The position numbers were made by a program, and so were the translations under genes. This document shows, piece after piece, positions 20,160 through 29,824 of a stretch of DNA of 64,000 nt (position 1 is the stretch's first letter; every line of letters begins with the position of its first letter). Below the pieces are notes generated by a model, which was given only the letters and a program-made list of their open reading frames with translations, was not told where the DNA came from and searched no databases. Origin of the DNA: Bartonella massiliensis (GTDB lineage Bacteria; Pseudomonadota; Alphaproteobacteria; Rhizobiales; Rhizobiaceae). The DNA lies in NCBI RefSeq assembly GCF_902150025.1, contig NZ_CABFVS010000026.1:1-64000 (forward strand), read 5' to 3'.

Positions 20160-20745
20160 TTTAAAACAGGAGAATCGTCTAATTGGGGAAGAATATAAAG
20201 GTGTAAGGATGAACACAAAAAGTTAGATTTGTCCTTTGCTTTTTAATTCAGCTTTACTTTTCTCAAAACCATATAAAGCAGTACTTTTTAAATGACAAAG
20301 ATTATGCTACGGCCTTTACGCTTTCGTTTTTTATGGAGGAATGCTTTAAATGGAATATCCTTGTGTTGCGTATTTGTACGCTTGTTTAAAGAGACATCTC
20401 TTCGTATATTCATGCCTATGTCGTAAATAGTCTAATAGTAAGTCCCTTATGAGTAATATAAAACTTATCAAGCAGCACGATCTTTACGCTTAATCGCTTA
20501 ATAAAAGAGCAAGCTAGCATCATGACACATTTTTTCAGTTTTTAATATTGCCTCGAGACAAGCTCTTGGCACTATAAGAGCATTTATTAAGAGACATTTT
20601 TAGTCTTTTCTTGTACAGTTTAACTTCACATGCCCTAGTTGCTTATAATATGTAAGTAAGTAATTTTGAGGGATTCAACATGAAACAGGTTTGAAATGAT
20701 AAAATTTTACGCTAATCGGGTCTCTCATTCGATATGCAAAAAGTG
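20160..20745 (-). pseudogene. Tyrosine integrase relic, copy 2
   Basis: Read on the minus strand, the region aligns base by base with the copies at 10740-11160 and 45930-46510. Shared landmarks are the TACAAGAAAAGACTAAAAATG-like stretch, GCTAGCTTGCTCTT matching GCTGGCTTGCTTCTC of copy 1, GAAGAGATGTCTCTTTAAAC matching the RDVSLKQ block, and AGATTATGC-TTTACGCTTTCG shared with copy 3. It is too decayed to yield a continuous peptide, having many stops in all frames. It occupies the spacer where queA would be expected between ppiB and tgt. Confidence 0.55.
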
Positions 20746-21153
20746 AATTATCTTTATAAACTAATCTCTTGTCCAATAGAAAAAAATTATCTTTCAAAGT
20801 CAAAAACATCGAAAACGAATATTTAAAAAATTTCTTCTATTCGTACAAAATCATTGCTTATGAAATACGTAAAAATAAAATTGCTGAAGATAATAACTTT
20901 GCAGTTTGCTTAAGGTTTTTATGCGTTAAGCATCGATATTTTGAGGTATGATATTTTTGTTCTTTTCTGAAGCTAGATTATTTCTTTGTTATGGTGATTT
21001 CTTAACAAAAAATGTTTTTTTATCTCGTTTATTTTTTTATGCTGGCTTGAGTGAATCAAAAGTTAATTCATAAAATTTATGGCAATGCTCGTATGGAAGG
21101 TATCTTATTTCTTTCTATGAGAGATATGCATTGATGGAATCAAAAAGATAAAA
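20746..21153. other. Spacer without a supported gene
   Basis: AT-rich DNA before tgt. A 60-codon open frame at 20769 has a Lys/Asn/Phe composition expected from AT-rich noncoding DNA and no RBS. The tgt promoter presumably lies here. Confidence 0.45.
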
Positions 21154-21156
21154 GTG

Positions 21157-22275
21157 ATGATAAAGACATTTCATTATAGAAAAATTGCTCAAGATGGATG
21201 TGCGCGTCGAGGCGAAATTATTACTGGACGGGGGTATGTTCGCACGCCTGCTTTTATGCCTGTAGGGACAGCTGGAACCATTAAGGCTATGTATATGGAT
21301 CAGATACGTAATCTTGGGGCGGATATTATTTTAGGAAATACTTATCATTTAATGTTACGTCCAGGAGCTGAACGTGTTGCACGTTTGGGGGGATTGCATG
21401 AATTCTCACGCTGGAATGGACCTATTTTAACCGATTCTGGTGGTTTTCAGGTTATGTCATTGGCGAGCATCCGTAAAATTACCGAACAAAGTGTGATTTT
21501 TCGCTCTTATATTAATGGAGCTTATTATGAAATGAGTCCAGAGCGTTCTATCGAAATTCAAGGACTTCTTGGTGCCGATATCCAGATGCAGTTGGATCAA
21601 TGTATTGCATTACCAGCCACTGAAAAAGAGATGGAAGAAGCTATGGAACTTTCATTGCGGTGGGCACAACGTTGTAAAACAGCTTTTGGGAATCAGCCAG
21701 ATAAAGCAATGTTTGGGATTGTGCAAGGTGGTGATAATATGAAACTGCGTGAACGTTCCGCTCAAGCATTAAAAGAAATGGATTTAAAGGGGTACGCGAT
21801 TGGAGGGCTTGCTGTTGGTGAGCCGCAGAGTGTTATGACAGCAGTATTGGATGCTACGTGTCCGATGTTACCAGAGGATAAACCGCGCTATCTTATGGGA
21901 GTGGGAACACCTGATGATATTTTACAAAGTGTTGCGCGTGGTATTGATATGTTTGATTGTGTTATGCCGACGCGTGCAGGGCGTCATGGTTTAGCTTTTA
22001 CGCGCTTTGGTAGAATTAATTTGCGTAATGCACGTTATGCAGAAGATCCTCATCCTCTTGATCCACAGTCACTTTGTCCGGCGGCAAACGATTATAGCTG
22101 TGCTTATTTGCATCATTTGATCAAAGCTGGTGAATCTCTAGGCGGTATGTTGTTGACTTGGAATAATCTTTTTTATTACCAACAATTGATGCAAGGAATT
22201 CGTGATGCCATTGAAGAAGGCTGTTATGCTGATTTTTGCGCTGAAACGCGTGCTTTATGGGCACAAGGACGCTAA
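21157..22275 (+). CDS. tgt: tRNA-guanine transglycosylase
   Basis: 372 residues from ATG 21157; a GTG at 21154 is the codon just before. Tgt exchanges G34 in GUN-anticodon tRNAs for a queuosine precursor. The TIM-barrel blocks are RTPAFMPVGTAGTIKAM, LTDSGGFQVMSL, FGIVQGG, GGLAVGE and GIDMFDCVMPTRAGRHG, which carries the catalytic Asp. The substrate-pocket block reads MQLDQC where E. coli has FDEC. The structural zinc site is mostly gone: against E. coli Cys302/304/307/His333, I read Ser305, Cys307, Ala310 and Asn336. I recall rhizobial Tgt proteins showing similar losses. Confidence 0.97.
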   Translation: MIKTFHYRKIAQDGCARRGEIITGRGYVRTPAFMPVGTAGTIKAMYMDQIRNLGADIILGNTYHLMLRPGAERVARLGGLHEFSRWNGPILTDSGGFQVMSLASIRKITEQSVIFRSYINGAYYEMSPERSIEIQGLLGADIQMQLDQCIALPATEKEMEEAMELSLRWAQRCKTAFGNQPDKAMFGIVQGGDNMKLRERSAQALKEMDLKGYAIGGLAVGEPQSVMTAVLDATCPMLPEDKPRYLMGVGTPDDILQSVARGIDMFDCVMPTRAGRHGLAFTRFGRINLRNARYAEDPHPLDPQSLCPAANDYSCAYLHHLIKAGESLGGMLLTWNNLFYYQQLMQGIRDAIEEGCYADFCAETRALWAQGR

Positions 22276-22453
22276 AACATTTATGCAATATAGCACTTTA
22301 TTTGTTTATTAAATTTATCTTTTTACTGACAAATTTTACGAAGAAGTAAAATTATTGAATACCTTTCAAAAGTATAAAATTGCACTATTTTAAAACGTAA
22401 AGGCACTCCTTTATGGGACACATATTCTTTTTATAATTATCATAAAAAAACAG

Positions 22454-22500
22454 AAACTGTTACTCCGGTACGCGCTACCTGATCCGGAGAAAAACAGTTT
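22454..22500. repeat. Strong isolated inverted repeat
   Basis: AAACTGTT-a-CTCCGG (22454-22468) pairs with CCGGAG-aaa-AACAGTTT (22484-22500) around a 15-nt loop, giving 14 paired bases. It is 180 bp past the tgt stop and not followed by a T-run, so it is unlike a simple terminator. It could be part of a small RNA or a mobile-element end. Confidence 0.5.
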
Positions 22501-23504
22501 GTTTCTGTTTCTGATGACTGTTTAAAGCAACAATGTTAATGAGGCGTTAGCGAACTCTTAAAGAAGTATGAAGATTGTCTTTTTATGAGCGACTTTGTGT
22601 TTTTTATTCTAAAAGGTAAAGAATAGGTTACATGGAGTATCATAGATAGTTTCTTAAAAAACTAAAATAAATATTATACTATTTAAAAGTTATAATTCTA
22701 TATTTTATATTTTAATATAATTATCACTAAAAATATAATTATACTTTTATAAAAGATCGATAAATATCTTTAATGGAAAATATTATATTTATTTTATGCT
22801 CTATTGATAAAATTTATAAGAAAAAAAATTCATAATATATTACATGAATATTTTATATTTACAGATAGTAAGTAAGATAAAAACGATCTTATATTATTCC
22901 TCTATGAGATAGGGGGAATATCTCTAGAATAGGATTATTTAATCAATGGAGAGATCAAGCACTATTATTCTGTATTATAAAAATTTTTTAAAAGACTCTT
23001 ACAATAACGCATAAGGATGGCGGACTCGTTGAAATTATAGCTTATCAATTTGAAGACTACGCATTCAGGTAATAAAAACGAACAAACAATAAATTGAGGA
23101 GAAGTTTTATACTTGTATCAAGATAATGATGAGATATTATTTTATCTGTTGAAAATGTATTCTTCGATAAATTTTAGAGTTACTTACACTGTGTGGTACA
23201 TTGTACTAAAATAGAAATTTTAGGGTAAAATTGTGAAACTGCTGAAGAGAGGAAACAAAGTTTATTATATGGGCTTATTATCTAACAGGGCTCATAAAAA
23301 TAGTTGAATACATCTATAATCGTTAGATTCTTGAAAGATCTTCCATTAAAGAGTTTTATTTAAAGTTTCATAAAATGCTTATATATCAAAAGTTTCTAAA
23401 AACTTTATTGGGAAAGATTTAGTATGCAGGGTACAATGTTTTGAATTTTTATTTTTATCTATTACAGATATCTGCAGCAAAAACTTTTATCCAGAAGTGA
23501 TAAT
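22501..23504. other. Long AT-rich spacer without a supported gene
   Basis: About one kilobase with no convincing reading frame. The region upstream of 23505 must hold the promoter of the MFS gene; AGAAG lies 6 nt before its ATG. Confidence 0.5.
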
Positions 23505-24704
23505 ATGAAAGATTCGCAAAAACAAAACATTCTTGCATTGGAAATTGATTCGAGAATACGGCGTTTAGCAATTTTAGCTCTTGCAGTGGGGAGTTTTGCT
23601 ATTGGGACTGCAGAGTTTGTGGCAATGGGGCTCTTGCCAGAGATGGCACGAAGTTCATATGTTGATATTCCTACAGCAGGTCAATATATTTCTGCTTATG
23701 CGTGTGGGGTTGTGATTGGAGCCCCTCTTTTAGCAGTTGCGACAGCTCAGATATCGCGCAAAATTGTTTTGATAGGGTTGATGTTTTTTTATGCCTTAGC
23801 AAATATTGCGAGTGCTTTTTTCTCTGATTTTAGCATATTAGTCGCATTACGCTTTCTCAGTGGTCTTCCCCATGGAATCTATTTCGGGCTTGCGGCTCTG
23901 GTTGCCTCTTCAATGGTGGAAATAAATGAGCGTTCTAAAGCCGTTGGGGCTGTTATGCTTGGCTTAACCATTGCAACCGTTTTGGGAGCACCAACTGCGA
24001 CTTGGATTGGGCAACTTATTGGGTGGCAGATTGCTTTTATCATTGTGGGAATAATTGCTTTATTGTGTTGTTTGCTTATTGGGAATTTTTTGCCTTGTGA
24101 TGCAAGAACCTCAAGAACGAGCCCTTTACGCGAAATGGGGGCATTAAAGCAAAAGCAGGTGTGGCTCCTTTTGGTAATGGTTTCGGTGGGAGCGTCAGGA
24201 TTATTTTCTATTTTCACTTATATTAAGTCAACATTAATGCATATTTCTGGTGTTTCCCTTGAGTGGGTGCCATTTATTATGCCCTTAGTTGGATTGGGGA
24301 TGGTAGGTGGAAATCTCTTGGGGCCTAAATTGGCTGTTAAAATAGGCATTTCGCCGATGATATTTTTTTCGATGCTTTGGAGTGTATTTGTTTTTTTTCT
24401 TTTTTTCTTTTTATCCGATACTCCGTTAACAGCAGCAATAGGCTGTTTTTTTGTTGGGACCTCTTTTGCGGCTATGCCTTCTATACAAACAAAAATTATG
24501 GATGTTGCACGACAGGGACAGGTTTTAGCAGGCGCATTAATGCAGTCTGCTTTTAATATTGCCAATGCTCTTGGCGCAGAAGCTGGAGCACTGGTTTTAA
24601 AATTGGGCTATAGTTATGAATATACAGCTGTTTTAGGGAGTGTTCTAACTTTGTGCGGTTTAATGGTTTTTTGCGTTTCATGGTCTATGGAGAAGCGTGC
24701 TTAA
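23505..24704 (+). CDS. MFS transporter (DHA1 / AraJ-type)
   Basis: 399 residues with twelve hydrophobic segments. FAIGTAEFVAMGLLPE in the first helix is the DHA1 signature of the AraJ, YdhP and NepI sugar and drug efflux proteins. RFLSGLPHGIYFG lies in helix 4, and ATVLGAPTATWIGQ in helix 5 matches the antiporter motif C pattern. It probably exports a small solute in exchange for protons at the inner membrane; the substrate cannot be told from sequence. It stands alone, convergent with another MFS gene 34 bp away. Confidence 0.88.
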   Translation: MKDSQKQNILALEIDSRIRRLAILALAVGSFAIGTAEFVAMGLLPEMARSSYVDIPTAGQYISAYACGVVIGAPLLAVATAQISRKIVLIGLMFFYALANIASAFFSDFSILVALRFLSGLPHGIYFGLAALVASSMVEINERSKAVGAVMLGLTIATVLGAPTATWIGQLIGWQIAFIIVGIIALLCCLLIGNFLPCDARTSRTSPLREMGALKQKQVWLLLVMVSVGASGLFSIFTYIKSTLMHISGVSLEWVPFIMPLVGLGMVGGNLLGPKLAVKIGISPMIFFSMLWSVFVFFLFFFLSDTPLTAAIGCFFVGTSFAAMPSIQTKIMDVARQGQVLAGALMQSAFNIANALGAEAGALVLKLGYSYEYTAVLGSVLTLCGLMVFCVSWSMEKRA

Positions 24705-24738
24705 TATTTTTTTTTGCGTGAAGAAGGAATTTTTATAT

Positions 24739-26172
24739 TTATTTTTCGTTATGGAAATGTCCTGTTGGATTTTTTAATATACAGTAAGAAATGCGCAGCG
24801 CTAATGGAATAGCAAGACAAAATAAAAGTCCCATGAGCACGATAAGAAGCGTTTTTGCTGCTAAGATCATTCCTATTGTTCCTCCAGGATTAAAGAGACC
24901 AGCAAGATTGGTGATGACTCCTGCTAGCGTTGCACTTAAGGCTGCTGAAAATAGTTGTATAGAGGTAAGGGATTCACTGGCACGCAGAGCATCTTTATTA
25001 TTTGTACATTGTAAAATCCTTGTGAGCAAATGGGGCCACGCTATGCCTGCACTGATCCCAATAGAAAAAAGTGCTAAGCAAATAATAAAAATATATTCAA
25101 GTGTGGAAACTTCTGTTGGAATGAGCCATAAAAGAATAGTGATGCCTAATAGTTTTAATAAGGGGGAATATACAATGATATTGCGAATTTTTTTTGTGGA
25201 GACACCAACACTTGAGAGTGCTCCACATGTCCATCCTAGGCTTATCAATGCTGCTATATAACCAGCAATAAGTGGCGCTTGCCCATGAAGTCCTTGAAGA
25301 AAAAGTGGAAAATAAAGTTCTATACTATATAAGACTGTTGTCATAACGAGGATCAATGCGTAAACAGGAAAAATTTCAGAAGAAAAAGAAAAGGTTTTGT
25401 GCGGTAACATAGGATGAAGGGATGATGTTTCGATTTTTGCTAAGACAAAAAGAAGACTAAGTCCGATAACGAGTCCGCAAATTTTTGCCATTGTTGACTC
25501 CATAGCCCCTCCAACAGAAATGATAAAAATCAATAAGGTGAGTATGAAAAGCTGGAGAAGAGGGAAGGGGGATGTAGGAATATCGTTTTCATTCTTTTGG
25601 GGTAAAAATTTAAAGGCGATGAGTGAAAAGAATATAGCGAATACACCAATGATCCAAAAGGATGCTTGCCAGAGGCCATAATATATGGAAAGTCCTCCGA
25701 TCGCTGGTCCTAACAAGGTTGATATTCCCCACATTCCAGAAATAACACTTAATGCGCGTGACCATAAAGATGGGCTGAAAACAATACGTACCATGGAATA
25801 AGATAAGGATAACAAAGAACCACTTCCAAATCCTTGAATAAAGCGTCCTATTAAAAATAATGGCATAGATGAAGAAATGCTGCATAGGAAAGTGCCTAGA
25901 GTAAAGATCAGTCCAGAAATAACATAAGCATTGCGCGGACCTAATTTCCCTAATATTTTTGTTGAAAGTGAAGTGCCCACCAGTGAAGCTGTAATAAAGA
26001 CAGTTGCCACCCAAGAATAATATATTTCACTGCCAATATGTTTCATGAGAGAAGGCAAAATGGTAATAACAATATAAACGTTGGTGGCATGCAACACAAC
26101 GCCGCCTGTAAACGTTAAAAAGCAAAGACCATTTTTACCCAATAAAAGCGTAGACCAGCTTTGTTTTTTCAC
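24739..26172 (-). CDS. MFS transporter (14-helix DHA2-like)
   Basis: 477 residues with about fourteen hydrophobic segments, from GTG 26172, which has no strong RBS. The first half has ATVFITASLVGTSLSTK, LGKLGPRNAYVISG (motif A position), LIGRFIQGFGSGSL (motif B) and LLGPAIGGLSIYYG (motif C of drug antiporters). It lacks the extra signatures of EmrB. I infer proton-driven efflux of an unknown compound. It lies 116 bp downstream of icd on the same strand, past a terminator, so it likely has its own promoter. Confidence 0.85.
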   Translation of the reverse strand: MKKQSWSTLLLGKNGLCFLTFTGGVVLHATNVYIVITILPSLMKHIGSEIYYSWVATVFITASLVGTSLSTKILGKLGPRNAYVISGLIFTLGTFLCSISSSMPLFLIGRFIQGFGSGSLLSLSYSMVRIVFSPSLWSRALSVISGMWGISTLLGPAIGGLSIYYGLWQASFWIIGVFAIFFSLIAFKFLPQKNENDIPTSPFPLLQLFILTLLIFIISVGGAMESTMAKICGLVIGLSLLFVLAKIETSSLHPMLPHKTFSFSSEIFPVYALILVMTTVLYSIELYFPLFLQGLHGQAPLIAGYIAALISLGWTCGALSSVGVSTKKIRNIIVYSPLLKLLGITILLWLIPTEVSTLEYIFIICLALFSIGISAGIAWPHLLTRILQCTNNKDALRASESLTSIQLFSAALSATLAGVITNLAGLFNPGGTIGMILAAKTLLIVLMGLLFCLAIPLALRISYCILKNPTGHFHNEK

Positions 26173-26242
26173 TATTTTGCTATTTAATAAAAATTTATTC
26201 TCTTTATCACTTATAAGCTAGTTTTTTTAATTTTCCAAGAAA

Positions 26243-26272
26243 AATTCAAAGCTCTAAACAGAGCTTTGAATT
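26243..26272 (-). terminator. Rho-independent terminator of icd
   Basis: A perfect 12-bp stem AATTCAAAGCTC/GAGCTTTGAATT with a 6-nt loop (26255-26260). On the minus strand it is followed by TTTCTT. It starts 17 bp beyond the icd stop. Confidence 0.8.
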
Positions 26273-26288
26273 TTAGTTAATTTACTCC

Positions 26289-27503
26289 TTAATTACCCAT
26301 TGCTTTTTGGAGATTTTCATTAATTTTATCGAGAAAACCTGTTGTAGAAAGCCATTTTTGTTTAGGCCCAATCAAAAGTGCAAGATCTTTAGTCATAAAA
26401 CCTTCTTCAACGGTTTTAATACAAATTTCTTCCAATGTTGTGGCAAAGTTTTTTAATTTCTCATTGTTATCCAGTTTGGCACGGTGTGCTAGCCCACGGG
26501 TCCATGCAAAAATAGATGCAATAGAATTTGTTGAAGTTTCTTCATTCTTTTGATGCTGACGATAATGGCGTGTTACGGTGCCGTGAGCGGCTTCTGCTTC
26601 AACAATTTTACCGTCTGGTGTCATGAGAACAGAAGTCATAAGGCCAAGAGAACCAAAGCCTTGGGCAACGATATCAGATTGAACATCACCATCATAATTT
26701 TTACATGCCCATACGTATCCACCGGACCATTTTAATGAAGAAGCAACCATGTCATCGATGAGACGATGTTCGTAATGTAATTTACGGTTTTCGAATTCAT
26801 CTTTAAATTCCGTATCGAATATTTCTTGAAATATATCTTTGAAACGACCATCGTAAGTTTTTAGAATGGTATTTTTTGTTGAAAGATAAACTGGAACATT
26901 CCGCTGTAGTCCATAATTAAAAGATGCGCGAGCAAAATCACGAATTGACTCATCAAGGTTATACATTGCCATGGCAACCCCTGCGCTTGGGGCATCAAAA
27001 ACATCATGCTCAATAACTTGATTATCATCACCGACAAATTTAATACTTAACTTTCCTTTTCCTGGAAACTTAAAATCTGTTGCCTTATACTGATCACCAA
27101 AAGCGTGACGTCCGATAATAATTGGTTTTGTCCAGTTAGGAACAAGGCGAGGGACATTTTTACAGATAATAGGTTCGCGAAAAATGACTCCTCCTAAAAT
27201 ATTGCGGATGGTACCATTGGGGGATTTCCACATTTTTTTTAGGTTAAATTCTTTAACACGAGCCTCATCAGGTGTGATGGTCGCACATTTTATACCAACC
27301 CCATATTTTTTGATAGCATTGGCAGAATCGATTGTTACCTGGTCATTGGTTGCATCACGGTTTTCGACGGAAAGATCATAATATTTGAGATCAATGTCGA
27401 GATAGGGATGGATTAATTTATCTTTGATATATTTCCAGATGATACGGGTCATTTCATCCCCATCGAGTTCAACAACGGGTTTTTCTACTTTGATCTTTGC
27501 CAT
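26289..27503 (-). CDS. icd: Isocitrate dehydrogenase (NADP), homodimeric type
   Basis: 404 residues, the length of the eukaryote-like dimeric subfamily rather than the E. coli type. It oxidises isocitrate to 2-oxoglutarate in the TCA cycle. Visible blocks are [20 protein letters not shown], the substrate loop [26 protein letters not shown], and [15 protein letters not shown] with the metal-binding Asp, then [15 protein letters not shown] and [12 protein letters not shown] for coenzyme binding. GGACTTCT (reverse of AGAAGTCC) is close to the start with an AAGGA-type RBS (complement of TCCTTTT). Monocistronic. Confidence 0.97.
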   Translation of the reverse strand: MAKIKVEKPVVELDGDEMTRIIWKYIKDKLIHPYLDIDLKYYDLSVENRDATNDQVTIDSANAIKKYGVGIKCATITPDEARVKEFNLKKMWKSPNGTIRNILGGVIFREPIICKNVPRLVPNWTKPIIIGRHAFGDQYKATDFKFPGKGKLSIKFVGDDNQVIEHDVFDAPSAGVAMAMYNLDESIRDFARASFNYGLQRNVPVYLSTKNTILKTYDGRFKDIFQEIFDTEFKDEFENRKLHYEHRLIDDMVASSLKWSGGYVWACKNYDGDVQSDIVAQGFGSLGLMTSVLMTPDGKIVEAEAAHGTVTRHYRQHQKNEETSTNSIASIFAWTRGLAHRAKLDNNEKLKNFATTLEEICIKTVEEGFMTKDLALLIGPKQKWLSTTGFLDKINENLQKAMGN

Positions 27504-28315
27504 TAGAAGTCCTTTTTCTTTTAAGTGATATTACTTTATAGCACTTTCAGGTTTATAATGAAATAAAAACAAGGGGAAAAGGTCATCTAAATATGGGGGG
27601 AGAAGATATGTTCAATAGAGTGTAAATTTTTGTTGAGGAATTTAATTTTTGAAAAGAAATGAAATGATGCGTTTGCAAAAATATAATTTATATTTGCAAA
27701 TTTATAGTCGGTGTATAACTGATTAAAATTCCATTTAATAGAATAAGTTAAGCAGATCACTGGCAAACAGAGGGCATTTTCATTATCAAAGTTTCCATTT
27801 AACATTTGATGAGTTCATCGTATTTTTAAATTATGTTCCTTAGTTTGAGTAAGCATCTATTTTTTGTATCGTCCTTTGAATTCTAAAATTATGGTCTGTT
27901 TATTTATAGAAAAATTTAATGTGATACACAACTGCATTAAAGTCCCTGTCGTGAGGAATGATTCATCTAAAATGCGCTTTGGGGGTTAATTTCAGTTTTA
28001 AACATTGAAGGAAAAGCATAAAGGGGGACTTTTTTTAATTTAAAAACAAACAGCACACATTATGGCTTATAAGATTACCTTATTACGAGAAAAAGCTCCC
28101 TAACTTATATTTTAGTGATTTTTATGGCCATTAAGTGCTCACATTAGAGTGCTATTCTTAAAAAGGAACAAAAAATGAATCATACAAATGACTCGTGCAT
28201 TTCTTTTAAGAAGAGATTCCCTTAAAAATCCTATTCCCTTGACTTTTATTCGGGAATCCCTAACCCATTAAAACATGAATAAAATCAATATATTATATAG
28301 ATAAAAATTAAGAGA
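27504..28315. other. Spacer without a supported gene
   Basis: About 810 AT-rich bases between icd and tRNA-Glu. Open frames are short and low-complexity. Imperfect GATTCCC/GGGAATC repeats lie around 28225-28255, about 60 bp downstream of the tRNA 3' end; they could fold into a tRNA transcript terminator, but the arms are well separated. Confidence 0.4.
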
Positions 28316-28390
28316 TGGTACGCCCAAGGGGAATCGAACCCCTGTTTCCGCCGTGAAAGGGCGATGTCCTAACCGCTAGACGATGGGCGC
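28316..28390 (-). tRNA. tRNA-Glu (UUC)
   Basis: 75 nt including an encoded CCA. The acceptor stem GCGCCCA pairs with TGGGCGT, with a G1-U72 wobble. The D-arm contains AGCGGTTAGGAC, the anticodon loop is CTTTCAC with anticodon TTC, and the T-arm is GGGG-TTCGATT-CCCC. It is a single gene with no adjoining tRNA, and no integrase lies next to it. Confidence 0.97.
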
Positions 28391-29824
28391 AAACCAATGA
28401 TGAGGCTTATAGAGAGGATCTTTTTACTTCGCAAGCCCTCTGTATCATTTTTTTGAAAAAAAGTGTGTTTTATTGAATAATTTTTGAGTGTCTCTATGTT
28501 GGGCTCATTTTATTTGCTAGAATTTTTTGTAACAAAAATATAGAATTATCATGAGTGATAGAGAAAACTTTAATGTCAAAATTTATACTTAATAAATGAG
28601 ATCATCGTTTATTTTCAGTTTGAAGGTGTAGGTAAAAATGATCATAACAGCATTTTAAAGATGTTTATTTTTTGCATATTTCATTCATTTTGTCTCATGC
28701 GTGCACATGGGGAATATTCTTTAATTTGCTTGAGAGAGATTTTATAAAGAAAGCTGCTTACTTGAGTCTGTCATAAAGAAAAAATAGTACAACTTATGAA
28801 GTGGAAAGCCAATCTTGATGAGAAAGTTAGCAAAATGGTACGAATCAGACAAAAATTTTCAAGCTATCGACTCTTTCCAATTTAAAAAACTAAAAAGTCA
28901 TAATGATAAAAATGAAAAATATTGAGGGAATTTTTACGAAATATCTTAAAAGTTATTTTTCTCAACTTCACTTTGTTCATGGCTGTAAGAAATTTAAATG
29001 CTCTTTAATTTTTTTTCTTAAATAATTGAAAATATTCTTTAATTTGCAAATGAATCAGTACCGATAAAGGGTTGGTATAGACTTTTATTATTTTAATTTA
29101 TTCGTTTTTCAAAGAGATAGAAATAAGTTGCGGTAAAATACTCGAATTTTGCAAATTTATTCTCAATATTTATAATGTTTTGGAATTATGTTGTGTACAT
29201 AAGTTTTTGTTTTTACTTTAATTAAGATTCTGTTTTGATGCAGAAAAGCGTTAAGAATTTTGCATTAAAGAATGATAGTTCAAGCTATATAATGGTAGGA
29301 AGGAATGTGGTACTATTTACTGATCTACTTTATTGTGTCCATTCTCTTAACGTATCATATGAAAGAATGTTTTTTGTTCAATATTTTTTGATTTGGAAGA
29401 GATATTTTTATGTATTTTTCCAAGTTTTCAATATCCTTTAACGTTTATTGCCTTTAACGTGTTATTGATTGTGTTTTAGAACTTTTTTTCTCCTTTGTTG
29501 ATAGAATTTAAAATTTAATCTTTATAAAAAGTTTTTTTGATTAAAAAACAAGGCAATTTTTTATGGCAACTTATAGCTATCAGTTTTGAAGATTTTTATT
29601 CTTTAAATGAGTATCTTACAAAGATTCTGAAATATTTGAAGAAAATAAATATTATATTTTTAGGAATTTTTCTTGAATAAATGGGGATAATTCTATTAGA
29701 AAAAAATTAAAATGAAGAGAGCAGGGGATTTTTTTGTCCTGATAGATATTTAAGTATTTTTTATGTTGATAGGCACATCATTTTAGCGATTTTTCAAGTA
29801 AAGATAGGGATCAGTGGTTAGATA
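28391..29824. other. Long AT-rich spacer without a supported gene
   Basis: About 1.4 kb between tRNA-Glu and hom. A 68-codon open frame at 29235-29441 is Phe/Tyr/Val-rich with no RBS and is probably chance. I see no conserved RNA motif. The hom promoter should be near the right end. Confidence 0.45.

Noticed and set aside
20769-20951. 60-codon plus-strand open frame upstream of tgt
   Set aside because: No RBS, Lys/Asn/Phe-rich, no recognisable homology.
29235-29441. 68-codon open frame upstream of hom
   Set aside because: No RBS and a biased hydrophobic composition; likely chance.
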